The position numbers were made by a program, and so were the translations under genes. Of a DNA stretch of 64,000 bases, positions 1 through 8,916 are shown piece after piece (the first letter of the stretch is position 1; every line of letters starts with the position of its first letter). Source of the DNA: JAENVT01 sp963773085 (GTDB taxonomy: Bacteria; Actinomycetota; Acidimicrobiia; Acidimicrobiales; Ilumatobacteraceae); assembly GCA_963773085.1 (NCBI GenBank), contig CAVYZS010000001.1, positions 1 to 64,000 of the forward strand. The letters are read 5' to 3'. The notes beneath the pieces are model-generated. The model saw only the letters and a program-made list of their open reading frames with translations, did no database searches and was not told the DNA's origin.

Positions 1-126
1 TCCGAACTGCCTGGTCTCGTGCGTTCGTTCTTCGCGCCCGTGACCCTTGCGTCGGGTCGCGGCGCGGCGTTGGTGCGGATTGCTATCTGGAAGGTCCTCG
101 CCTCGGTCGGACCAGTACGGTCTAAC
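1..126 (+). CDS. Possible C-terminal end of a gene entering from the left
   Basis: The first 126 bases are open in frame 1 and end at a TGA, giving 41 residues with a hydrophobic-basic tail. No family is recognised and the open frame could be chance in GC-rich DNA. If real, it is the last part of a rightward gene in the integrated element. Confidence 0.2.
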
Positions 127-618
127 TGATGGGCATGCTCGACTACTACGAACCGGTGCCGGCGTGTCGCATGTCCTTGGTGCTGTTCTCTCGTAGACGA
201 GGAGTGGCAGGGGAAGAGTGGCCCCTGTCTCCTTCTCGTCTTCCGCCAAGGTGAGCGGCATCCGGTAGCTCATCCCGTGGACGAGGATGTGAAGTTTCGA
301 TCCCGCGCGCTTGGAGGAGTTTGCATTGCCGGACCACTTTGATCTTCTTGCCACATGTCCATCTGGTCACTTCATCCGGGGCATCGGTCGATGCGGCGAC
401 GGCGTTTGGTGCGAAACGGACATCTCCCAGTCGGAAGAACAGGCTGCTGGCGACGCCGAAGGCGAACGAGTTCGGCGGCTACGGGAATCCCTTGGGTATT
501 GAGGTCCTCCACCGCGTCGTAACCGCGATCTGCCCGGTGCTGGGTGTCGTCGGCGTTGCGATTCTTACCGGAGAGCGCCTGCGGCCAGTGTGTTCCTCTG
601 ACTCTGGCGGCAGGGTGG
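127..618. other. Intergenic stretch downstream of the broken relaxase
   Basis: No convincing gene, RNA or repeat is seen. Open frames here are short, overlap each other and have no recognisable domain. The stretch lies 3' of the relaxase remnant, whose conserved C-terminal tail stops at 619. Confidence 0.4.
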
Positions 619-3600
619 TCACAGCTCGAGTTCGATGCCGATCGGTTCGATAGTCGGCTGTCGTGTTGGGTGGAGTTCGATGCCTTGTTTGGCGGCCCAG
701 CGATGAGTGGCGTCGGCGAGCAACTGGGTTCCATCGGCCCGCTCGGGTGATGCGTGTTCACGCAGCGATGTGAGAGCGCTGACGAGATGTTCGCGATCGA
801 TCGGTTTGCCGTTGGCCCAGTCGCGCCATGTGTCGAGGGCGACGAGTGTTGCTCAGCTGCCTGGAGGTGTTCGGGGAGGTATTGCCAGCGCTGGAACATG
901 ACGTGGTTCGACAGATCGACGGCGTGCCGGTTGTGTAGATCGTGGCGGGCGACGGCTCGGCGCTCGTCGGGGGCGCTCGAGTGCTGCTTGGCTTGTGCGA
1001 GCTGTTGTTGCGCCTCGGTGACGGTCTCGTTGGCGGTGGAGAGTTCGGTGCGGGCTTGGCGCCGGCCTCGCAGGCCTGACTCGTCGAGTTTGCGTTTGGC
1101 GAGCCGTTGGGTCTCGTCGGCTCGCTTCAACTCGGTACCGGCTGCTTCGAACCGCTCGTCGAACGGGCGGCATGTCCGGTTCGCTATCGCCAACCGTTGC
1201 TCGGCAACTGCCAGCGTGTCGGCCAGGCTTTGGCGGGCTGCGAGTGAGTCGTCGAGTGCTTGTCGCGCCTCGCGGTAGTCGGCCGCGGCGTCAAGGAGAA
1301 GGTCGGTGAACCAGTCGGGGATCTCACATCGTGGTTGCAGCGCGTACCGCCGGTCGGTCCTGTTGAGCGAGCTGTCGGCGTTGGGCAGTGGCGGGAACGT
1401 CGGCACGATCGGAGGTGATGATCGCTTCGAGGATGTCGAGTGCTTCGGCGATGTCGTGGGTTTCGGTCACGACCACGAACGTGGTTCTCTTGCTGCCGCG
1501 GGTCATCGCCACGTACAGGCCGCGACCAGTGGTGGCCGGGGTGGCAAGAGTGATGCTGCCGGTCTGGTTGTCGGATTGGTTGCCGGGTTCGGTGGCCGCG
1601 TAGCCGAGACGAACGTGCTCGCCGACGTAGCCGGCGGGGAGGGTGACGGTGCCGTGCCCGTCGAGTTGGGTGACCGTCAGGTCACCGGTGTCGCTGATCT
1701 GGGTCACGGTCCACAGCTCACGGTTGCGCACGACATCGCCGGTGGTGGTGTGCAGCTGGCGTTGATTGCGGCGGGTGGCAACGATGTCACCAACGACAGC
1801 TTCGCCGTCGGCGATCACCGCCGCACGTGTCGGGTCGAGATCGCCGTGTTCGATTCGTCGTTGTTGGATGAGGTGGTTGATGGCGTCGACGTGATCGTTG
1901 GTGGTGGTGGTGATCGCCATCGTCTTACCGGCTGTGTGGCGTTTGATCCAGTCGTCGGCGATTCCGTCGAGGTGCTCGTCGATGGTGCCGGGAATGATCC
2001 GATCGTGGGCCTCGTAGGCGTCGAGGGCGCGTAGGTCGCCGGGTCGCAACTTGAGCGACGCGGCTGCTTCCCATTCGTTGGTGAAGCGGTGGATGCGTTC
2101 CAGCTCGATCGTCCGGCTGGTGGTGCACAGTTCGGCGAACATCCCGCCACGCCCGACCGCCTGCAACTGGCGGTGGTCGCCGATCAACGCGAGCCGCCAG
2201 TGTTGTGTGGTGGCAAGTCGGGTGAGGCGGTGCAGGTCGGGGGTGGAGAGCATCCCGGCTTCGTCGACCACGATCGTTGAGCCGCTCGGCAACGCCCACT
2301 CTGGCTTGGGGCCGACGGGTCGGGCCCATTCGTATAGCAACTTGGCGACGGTGTCGGCGGGCATGCCCGTCTCACGCTCCAGCACCCTCGCTGCTTTGGC
2401 CGTCGGGGCGACACCGAACACCACTCGACCGTGTCGCTCGAGGTCGGAGGCGGCGGCGCGCAACATGGTGGTCTTGCCGGCACCGGCGGGACCGACGATC
2501 ACGACCAGCCGGTCATGGCCGGCGACCGCCGCGGCGTCGCCCTGGAGCAAGGTCGAGTCGGTCGGAGTGCACGGTGGGTGACGGGTTGGGTCCGTCGAGT
2601 TGGGCGTCGATCGCCCAAGCCAGGATCTGTTCTTCTTGGGCGATCACCTGTCGGCTGGTGACGTGCGCGGCGACTGGTTCGATCCACAACGAACGACCGT
2701 CCGAGACACGGACCCGTCCGTCGCCGCGTGCGGGGTCGAGATCGACGCACTCGCCCAACACCCGATCGACGGCTCGTCCACCAGTTCCGTCCACCGTTCA
2801 CCGGACATTCCCGGTCGCGGGCGGAGCCGATCGGCCATCGCTTCCAGGACGTCCATCCGATGCCACGCCGAACGCTGCTCGGATAGGTCCTCGATGACAT
2901 CGGCGACAGTGACTGTCGCCGAGCGGAGGCGACGCTGGCGGCATCGGCGATCGAGTCGGTCAGGGTGTCGCGGGTGACTCCGATGCCGGCTGCCTCGCTG
3001 CGCCACCGTGCCTGCAGATCTGGGACACCGTGGCCGGTCTTGCGGTGTCGGGTGTCAGCGGCCGCTTCACGTTCCAGGGCGGCATGTTCGAACTTCGACG
3101 GATGTCGACCCTCGCGTTGGCGGAACTCGGTGATCTTGTCCGTAGGGCTGGCGCTGACTTGGGCGGCGCGCTTGGAGAACTGCTCCAACAACTCCGACCG
3201 GGACACCGGCGATCTCGGCTTGGCCCTTGACGATCTCGCCGAACGCGACGCCGTAACGGTGGGTGAGCTCGGCACGCAGCACGACTGGTACAGGCCACCA
3301 AGAGCGCGTTGGTGGTGCTTCAAGACACGGGCATCGAGCGCGAGCCAGCGACCGTCGTCGGTTTGCACCTTGCCCGAAATGACCAGATGGGTGTGCAGCT
3401 GCGGGTCGTCGAGCCGTGAGGTGGTCTGCCGGAACACGGCGACCGTCAGGCCTTGGCTGTCGGTATGCGGTCGACCACCGTTGGATCGCACACGCGGTCG
3501 TCGCACCGAACCGTTCCAGGTAGTCGACGACCGCCCGAACGGCGACGTCGTGGCACTCCGCCAGCCCTTCGTCGCCGGTCAGGGCCCACCACGCCGACAG

Positions 3601-3893
3601 CGACTTCGGTGACGACAACGTCGCATCGAACCCGACGACAGTGCGGATCACGGTCCCGTTGGCACGCGTGCGGTCCTCAATGGAAAGCCGAGCGTCGACC
3701 CGGTGACTGGGTCACGGCCGGACAACAACAGCTCGAGCGCGTCGGTCGAGACCTCACCGGCGAGACCCAGCCCCGCGGCCTGCGCGCCCGTCCAATGCCC
3801 GGGTTGCTCTCCCGGCGCTTGCGTCAAGTACCTCGTGTAGTACTTCGCCGTTGCCGCAGCCGACCCGGCGTAGAGGGTCGTCACTCGCAACAT
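619..3893 (-). pseudogene. TraA/TrwC-like MobF relaxase-helicase, multiply frameshifted
   Basis: This is the remnant of a conjugative relaxase, which nicks and unwinds plasmid or ICE DNA for transfer. Read leftward from ATG 3893 (GGGAG just upstream), the pieces appear in the right order. They are the TrwC N-terminus (MLRVTTLYAGSAAATAKYY), the relaxase core (GFDATLSSPKS), the metal-binding stretch (LDDPQLHTHLVISG), and an SF1 helicase with Walker A GPAGAGKTT near 2500 and VVDEAG near 2270. A coiled coil follows near 1100-1300, then a C-terminal tail (WRDWANGKPIDREHL) ending at TGA 619. These pieces use all three frames, with roughly nine switches near 3655, 3500, 3290, 3200, 2920, 2800, 2560, 1400 and 830. 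Intact length would be about 1,090 residues. The gene is almost certainly dead unless the assembly is poor here; nearby core genes are nearly free of such errors. Confidence 0.85.
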
Positions 3894-4036
3894 GAGGACT
3901 CCCTGCCTCGCGGGGCACCTGTCTGTCATTCATAGGTGCGGTGGGTCGGGTAGTCATCACGGGTGATGCCTCAGGACTCGATCGCGAGCGAGAGTTGGGC
4001 GGTGGAACGCGGACGCGACCGCGCGAGGTGCGCGCT

Positions 4037-4315
4037 TTACGAGGGCGTGACGGCAGTGGTCGTGGTAGTGGCCTGGGTGTCGGTGGGGAGAGGCCAGGTG
4101 ATCGGTCCACCGAGCTGTTCCTCGAGCCGGCAACGCGGCACCCGGAACAGCTTCCCGTAGCGGATCACCGGAATGCCGGTCTTGCCGCCGGAGGCCTCGA
4201 ACGCGTTCGCCTCGCGATACGCCGTGCTCCGCCCAACACGCAACACCGCCGCCGCCTCGTCCAAAGTCAGAAGGTCCGGAGGGACAACAACAGAGGGCTC
4301 GAGCATCGGACTCAC
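4037..4315 (-). CDS. Excisionase-type helix-turn-helix protein
   Basis: A small MerR/Xis-like DNA-binding protein of about 92 residues. The motif LTLDEAAAVLRVGRSTAYRE is the usual excisionase-family HTH, followed by a wing-like stretch (IPVIRYGKLFRVPRCRLEE) and a Thr-rich tail. In actinobacterial integrated elements such genes sit beside the relaxase or integrase and control excision or replication. The GTG at 4315 is preferred because GGAGG lies about 10 bases upstream; GTG 4324 is too close to it and ATG 4306 is the other option. It is upstream of and co-oriented with the relaxase remnant, and is the only apparently intact gene of the element here. Confidence 0.7.
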   Translation of the reverse strand: MSPMLEPSVVVPPDLLTLDEAAAVLRVGRSTAYREANAFEASGGKTGIPVIRYGKLFRVPRCRLEEQLGGPITWPLPTDTQATTTTTAVTPS

Positions 4316-4613
4316 AGCAGCCACGCCTCCTGAGAACGCATCTCGTCACAAGTTGCCGGCAACGTACGGGGAGCCGAGGACCACAAACGGGAAACGGTGA
4401 CGAACCTCATACCCCCTACAGAGCACGGAACCGCCCGGGCGCACCAAGAGGCCCCGGTCACGGTCCTGCGAGCTCGAAAATTGAAAATGGCCCTCACACT
4501 GCAACATGCCTCCCGAATCGCAATTTCGTGACGCACACCAGATCAACGGACATGCCCACCCGTTTGTAAATGAACGGCCAGGGCTTGTATATCTTGGAGA
4601 ACTCCAATAGATT
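4316..4613. other. Divergent intergenic region of the element
   Basis: About 300 bases separate the leftward Xis-like gene from the rightward HTH gene. The DNA around 4470-4610 is noticeably AT-richer than its surroundings, as expected for a promoter region. No clear operator or RNA structure is identified. Confidence 0.4.
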
Positions 4614-5230
4614 ATGAACATGTCCGAGTTGCTGCCCCTGGCCGACGCAGCCGACCTCTTGGGTGTGTCGGTGGAACGCGTTCGTCAGCTGGTGGTCAGT
4701 GGTCAGCTCCCTGGTCAACGGTTCGCCAACGTGTGGGTGGTGCCGAAGGATGCGATCGCCGCACGGCGCCACTCGCCCGGTGTTCGAGGGCGTCCACTCG
4801 GCCCACAGCGGGCGTGGCAGGAGATCCTCGCCGGCCCGATCGACCTACAAAGCCCCGGCAGATATCAGCGTCGAGCCAACACCATCCGCTGCGACATGAG
4901 CCGAGCAGATGTCGCGGCGCGCTGCCTGAGATGGTCGGCGCCTTGATCGGCGGCGTACGCGCCGCCATAGATCTCGGCGTGCAGTTGGCGCTCGATGACA
5001 GTGTCGACCTGTACCTGCCAGCCGAGTCGTTCAGCGGACTCGACGCACGAGTCGCGTTCGTTCCCGATGCGGCGGGCCGCGTTGCACTTCGGGTAGTTGA
5101 CGATGACGCGTGGCAACTGATCCCAAAGGGTGCTGTCGCTCCCCGGAATGCGATAGCACTGGACCTTCTCGAGTCCGGCGATCCCCGGCATTGGATTGCC
5201 GGAGAACACCTGGTGGACAGCAATGGCTGA
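4614..5230 (+). pseudogene. HTH-domain DNA-binding protein (antitoxin-like), one frameshift
   Basis: The N-terminal 50 residues form an excisionase-like HTH (LADAADLLGVSVERVRQLVV, then VWVVPKDAIAARR). After about residue 100 the conserved continuation (ALPEMVGALIGGVRAAIDLG, then ALRVVDDDAW and ALDLLESGDPR) lies in the next frame, so a single-base change near 4918 breaks the gene. Read across it, the protein is about 205 residues and matches a family usually found directly upstream of a nucleotidyltransferase-like protein in Actinobacteria. It overlaps that neighbour by 8 bases (ATG 5223, TGA ending 5230), a translational coupling typical of toxin-antitoxin pairs. The family match is from memory, and the antitoxin role is inferred from the arrangement. 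Confidence 0.6.
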
Positions 5231-5948
5231 GCCTTCTGTCGTTCGCGGGCTCGCCCGCACTGGCCGATGGCCGGGCGAGGTCGTGACGTCGCCCTCGACC
5301 GAGTCCGCCACGAGGTCGCGCCCACGTGGCGGTGCTGGGCTCGGCGGTCCGGATGGTGTTCCTTCACGAGGTAGAGCGAGTGACCGTGTTCGCCCCACCA
5401 ACGACATCGACCTCGTTGTCGATCTTCGAATCGAGCCGACGGTGCTCGGTCATACGCACGACGTCCTTGCTGCGGCCGGCTTCTCGCAGGACCTTCCCAG
5501 CCCGGAGGGTGTGGCACATCGTTACCGGCGTGGCGGCGCAACTATCGACGTTCTCGCTCCCGACCACTTGGGAGCGAGGGCGAAGCTCTCGCTGGGCAGC
5601 GGGCGCACCATCGAAGCGCCCGGCACATCACAGGCCTTCGGTCGTGTCTCACTCGTGCGAGTAGAGCTCGACGACGAAACGGCCGGAATCGTGCGCAGGC
5701 CAACGTTGGTCGGCGCGCTGTTGGGTAAGGCCACGGCCGTTACGGAGATCGTCTCAATGTCTTCGGCTGAACGTGCCAAGCACGTCCGCGACGTCGACGC
5801 CCTCGCTCGACTGCTCGGCCCGGCGGATCGAGCCGGCGCGTCGTTGACCACCAAGGAACGCGCGACTCTCGACCGGGTCGCGGAGCATCCAGACATCAGC
5901 CCACTGGCTGCGCGATCGATTCAGTTGACCGCATCGACCCACGACTGA
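5223..5948 (+). pseudogene. Nucleotidyltransferase-like protein (AbiEii/MNT-like), damaged N-terminus
   Basis: The C-terminal two thirds looks like a minimal nucleotidyltransferase fold: RPTNDIDLVVDLR carries the DxD metal-binding pattern, followed by VAHRYRRGGATIDVLAPDHL and a helical tail. Upstream, the conserved glycine loop is missing from this frame. The segment AVLGSAVRM, which looks like it, is in another frame at about 5326-5352, and a third frame carries ALDRVRHEVAPTW. At least two compensating frame changes are therefore likely between 5270 and 5400. Partner of the HTH gene upstream (8-base overlap). Likely a decayed toxin or antitoxin cargo gene; a scrambled but still translated 241-residue product is possible. 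Confidence 0.55.
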
Positions 5949-6250
5949 GGCAAGCGGTGGCACGGTCGCATTGACTCGCATTCTGAGTAGATCAACCCGG
6001 AATGTGGGTAAGTGCCACAGACGAGGTCCGCTCGAACTGCGGTGCCTCGACGTCGCCGATCGTGGAGCCCGCCGCGTACTACCTTTGAATTATCGCGTGC
6101 ATATCCTCAGTTTCGGAGCCCCGGTCGTGCCATATCCGTGCCACAACGGAGCAGAATTGGGCATCACAGGGCAACACCAGTGGGACTAGTCAACACCGCT
6201 GAGCTGGCCTTTCACCGAACGTCGCAGGTCAGAGAGGCGCCCAAATCCGT

Positions 6251-6293
6251 TTCCCAAGCTGAGAACGCGGGTTCGATTCCCGTCACCCGCTCC
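6251..6293 (+). other. Attachment-site scar: 3' half of tRNA-Gly(CCC)
   Basis: The 43 bases reproduce the anticodon loop (TTCCCAA), the 3' side of the anticodon stem (GCTGA), the variable loop, the T arm (GCGGG TTCGATT CCCGT) and the 3' acceptor strand (CACCCGC, then TCC) of an actinobacterial tRNA-Gly. The 5' half is absent: no matching acceptor strand GCGGGTG lies about 70 bases upstream, and the bases before TTCCCAA do not pair with GCTGA. This is the classic att core of tyrosine integrases that target tRNA 3' ends. The element therefore lies to the left, with the intact tRNA expected at its far end outside this window. Confidence 0.75.
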
Positions 6294-6382
6294 CTGCCCT
6301 CCCTTCCACTGCATGCCTGCTTCGACACGCTACGTGTGAGTACTGCTCAACGTGTGGCGCACGGGTTCGTTTCCAGCCCGAC

Positions 6383-6421
6383 GCGCACGACTTCGGAACT
6401 GAACGTGCATGTTTCAGGCCC
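6383..6421 (+). repeat. Possible degenerate copy of the 39-nt REP-like repeat
   Basis: A 39-base stretch sharing CTTCGGAACTG and GTGCATGTTTC with other copies (the latter with the copy at 30167), but with eroded ends. About 22 of 39 positions match the 6643 copy, so membership is tentative. Confidence 0.3.
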
Positions 6422-6434
6422 CACCAGTGTCAAC

Positions 6435-6473
6435 GGGTGCGATTCCGGTACTGGCAGTTCCGGTTCCGCGCCC
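6435..6473 (+). repeat. 39-nt REP-like repeat, copy A
   Basis: It begins GGGTGCGA and ends CCGCGCCC, complementary ends that can close a stem, and is exactly 39 bases like the other four good copies. It lies alone, about 170 bases before the B/C pair. Confidence 0.7.
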
Positions 6474-6642
6474 GACGGGCCATTTGCCACAACGAATGAT
6501 GATCGTCGCCATGGGTCGCAGCCCGTGGGGAAGCGTGCGCAAGCTGCGGGGCGTTTCAAGCGGCTCCCCCCAGTCATAGCGCTGGGGTGCAGCGCGCAGC
6601 TCAGGCAGTCGTTCGTAGTCGGCGTCGAGCCGCGGACTTGGT

Positions 6643-6733
6643 GGGCGCGATTTCGGTACTCCCAATACCGAATTCGCACCCGTTGAGCCTGGTCGGGTGC
6701 GGTGTGAGCAGTGTCAGTACCGGAATCGCGCCC
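6643..6733. repeat. REP-like inverted pair (copies B and C, 39+13+39 nt)
   Basis: Copy B (6643-6681, reverse orientation) and copy C (6695-6733, forward) are separated by 13 bases. The reverse complement of B matches C at about 29 of 39 positions. B also folds on itself (GATTTCGGTA with TACCGAAT). The same 39-13-39 layout recurs at 30167-30257. The form resembles the REP doublets (REPINs) known from other bacteria, though this family is not one I recognise. Confidence 0.75.
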
Positions 6734-6860
6734 GACCGGTCGCTGACGAGCCCGAGATCCCTTATCGAAGCGGTCTGGCGGTGGGCGGGGCGTGGCCAAC
6801 CAGCGAGGCCGCGGGCACCGCTGAACGCTCGACGGTACGCCGATCGTTACGCTGCGCCGC

Positions 6861-8414
6861 ATGCCCCCGGAACCGGTGAAGCTCTCGGAGCTCGTTGCGA
6901 CGCTGTCGCTGGTGTCCGACCTCGGCATGGGTCGTCCGATGGAGCGAGTGCTGCGCCAGACGGTGATCGCGATGCGGCTCGCCGACGATGTCGAGGTGGG
7001 TGCCGAGGTGAGTGCCGCCACCTACTACACGTCGCTGCTCACCTGGGTGGGATGTGCGACCGATACGAGCGAATTGGCTGAGTTGTTCGGCGACGAGATG
7101 CACTTGTACGCGGACAGCCACGACGACGACCTCGCTCCGGTGGCGATGGCGGTGTTCGTCGCCAAGCACCTCGGCCACGGGAGCTCCAGGTTGCGCAGGA
7201 TCGGCATGGTCGGCAAGTTCCTGGCCACCGCAGGCCGCGGTGTGCAGAAAGTGATGGAATCCCACTGCCAGTCGACGAGCGATCTGGCCAATCGCCTCGA
7301 GCTCGGCGAGTCCGTGGCGGCACCGCTCATCCAGGCCTTCGAGCGCTGGGATGGCAAGGGTGTGCCGGGTCGCGCCGGCAAGGACGAGCTGGCGCCCGCT
7401 ATCCGGCTCGTGCATCTCGCGGACAACATCGAAGCGTTCAATCACACCGGCGGTCTGGAAGCAGCGGTCGAGGTCGCCACGTCGCGCCGAGGCACGCAAT
7501 TCGACCCGGAGCTGGTCGATCGGTTCTGCGCGCGACCCGAGTTCTTCCTCGACGGGCTCGGCGCGTTCCGAGCATGGGATCAGGTGATCGCGCTCGACCC
7601 GCGTCTCGGCGAGTACATGACCGACGCGAAGCTCGATGCAGCGCTCGACGCGCTCGGTGACTTCGCCGACTTGAAGTCACCGTTCTTCCTCGGCCATTCG
7701 CGCGGCGTCGCTCAACTGGCGGCAGAGGCCGGAACGGCGATGGGGCTGTCGGAGGACGAGGCGTCAGACGTGCGCCGAGCCGGGGCGATCCACGACATCG
7801 GCATGGTCGGTGTGCCCAGCGGCGTGTGGGATGCCACCGAACCGTGGACCCTGGCGCAGAGCGAGCGGGCACGCACGCACCCCTATCTCTCGGAGCGCAT
7901 GTTCGCTCGAGTGGCGGCGATGAAATCAGTCGTCACCTGCGCCGCGCAGCACCACGAACGCATCGACGGGAGCGGCTATCCGCACGGGCTGACGGCCAGT
8001 GCCATCGGGCCTACGGCTCGGGTGCTCGCTGCCGCCGATGTGTATCAGGCACTCCGCCAAGCCCGCCCGCACCGGCCGGCAATGGACGGCGACACCGCCG
8101 TGGCGACGATTCGCCAGGAGGTGCACGACGGAAGGCTCGATCCCGACGCCGTCAACGCCGTGCTGCGCGTCGCCGGCCATCGGGTCGGCCGCCGCGCGGT
8201 GTTGCCGTCTGGTCTCACACGGCGAGAGGCGGAGGTTCTCGTCCTGCTGGCTCGTGGCTTATCGAACCCCGAGATCGCATCGAAGCTCACGATCAGCCGC
8301 AAGACGGTGTCGTCGCACCTCGAGCACATCTACACGAAGATCGGTGTTACCACCCGCACCGAGGCGGCGCTGTTCGCGATGCGCACCGGCCTGGTCGACG
8401 CACTTGCCGGCTGA
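6861..8414 (+). CDS. HD-GYP-type phosphohydrolase with C-terminal LuxR DNA-binding domain
   Basis: A 517-residue regulator. Residues about 1-240 resemble a degenerate HD-GYP-like half (FERWDGKGVPGR, then IRLVHLADNIEAF). Residues about 260-430 form a fuller HD-GYP half: GAIHDIGMVGVP near 310, then HHERIDGSGYPHGL near 368 with the GYP triplet, then ARVLAAADVYQAL. Residues about 450-515 are a LuxR HTH (LTRREAEVLVLLARGLSNPE, then KTVSSHLEHIYTKIG). HD-GYP domains usually hydrolyse cyclic di-GMP, but linked to a LuxR domain this one may instead be a ligand-responsive transcription factor. The Lys usually following HD(I/V)G is Met here, so catalysis is uncertain. It lies upstream of the P450 gene set and is a candidate regulator of it. 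Confidence 0.85.
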   Translation: MPPEPVKLSELVATLSLVSDLGMGRPMERVLRQTVIAMRLADDVEVGAEVSAATYYTSLLTWVGCATDTSELAELFGDEMHLYADSHDDDLAPVAMAVFVAKHLGHGSSRLRRIGMVGKFLATAGRGVQKVMESHCQSTSDLANRLELGESVAAPLIQAFERWDGKGVPGRAGKDELAPAIRLVHLADNIEAFNHTGGLEAAVEVATSRRGTQFDPELVDRFCARPEFFLDGLGAFRAWDQVIALDPRLGEYMTDAKLDAALDALGDFADLKSPFFLGHSRGVAQLAAEAGTAMGLSEDEASDVRRAGAIHDIGMVGVPSGVWDATEPWTLAQSERARTHPYLSERMFARVAAMKSVVTCAAQHHERIDGSGYPHGLTASAIGPTARVLAAADVYQALRQARPHRPAMDGDTAVATIRQEVHDGRLDPDAVNAVLRVAGHRVGRRAVLPSGLTRREAEVLVLLARGLSNPEIASKLTISRKTVSSHLEHIYTKIGVTTRTEAALFAMRTGLVDALAG

Positions 8415-8505
8415 CGATCTGGTGTCGCGCCGGTCCTGGAGAATCGGCGAAAGATCGGGTAGCTGCCCGATGTGAGCACGGCTGCCGCCGTCGTACAACG
8501 GTGGC

Positions 8506-8916
8506 ATGACGACAGCCACTTCCCCGACCGCACCGCAGTTCGCCACTGCAGGCCTGTTCATCGAACGGCTCACGGCGGGCGACTTCGACCGGCTCGCCGT
8601 GGCACTCGAGCCAGACGTCACGCTCAGCGCACTCCTCCCCCGCGGCCTTCGCGAATGGGAGGGACGCGACGCAGTCTGCGGTGCCTTCACGACGTGGTTC
8701 GGCGGATTCGACGAGTACGAGATGCTCGACGCCACCGTCGGTCAAGTCGGCACACGGCTCCAGCTCCGCTGGCGCCTGCACGTCCATGGTGGCCGCCTCG
8801 GCCCAGAGGACTTCGTCGTCGAGCAGCACTGCTACGCCGACGCCGGACCGAACGGCCGCATCCAGCACCTGTCGATGGTGTGCTCCGGCTTCTGCAAGGA
8901 GCACAGCGATGTCTGA
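8506..8916 (+). CDS. SnoaL/NTF2-like protein
   Basis: A 136-residue single-domain protein with the cone-shaped NTF2-like pattern: an N-terminal helix pair (FIERLTAGDFDRLAVALEPD), then strands ending RIQHLSMVCSGF. Members are small-molecule isomerases, hydrolases or ligand-binding proteins, often in oxidative tailoring operons. Its last 8 bases overlap the P450 start (ATG 8909), so the two are co-translated. The substrate cannot be told from sequence. Confidence 0.8.
   Translation: MTTATSPTAPQFATAGLFIERLTAGDFDRLAVALEPDVTLSALLPRGLREWEGRDAVCGAFTTWFGGFDEYEMLDATVGQVGTRLQLRWRLHVHGGRLGPEDFVVEQHCYADAGPNGRIQHLSMVCSGFCKEHSDV

Larger units (their letters stand above)
5949..6860. other. Long non-coding boundary between integrated element and chromosome
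   Basis: About 900 bases with no supported gene. It contains the tRNA-Gly 3' fragment at 6251-6293, a cluster of 39-nt REP-like repeats (6435-6473, 6643-6681, 6695-6733 and perhaps a degenerate copy at 6383-6421), and presumably the promoter of the HD-GYP/LuxR regulator starting at 6861. Open frames crossing it have no domain and run over the repeats. Confidence 0.6.

Noticed and set aside
6220..6293. Functional tRNA-Gly gene
   Set aside because: Only the 3' half is present; the 5' acceptor strand, D arm and 5' anticodon stem are missing.
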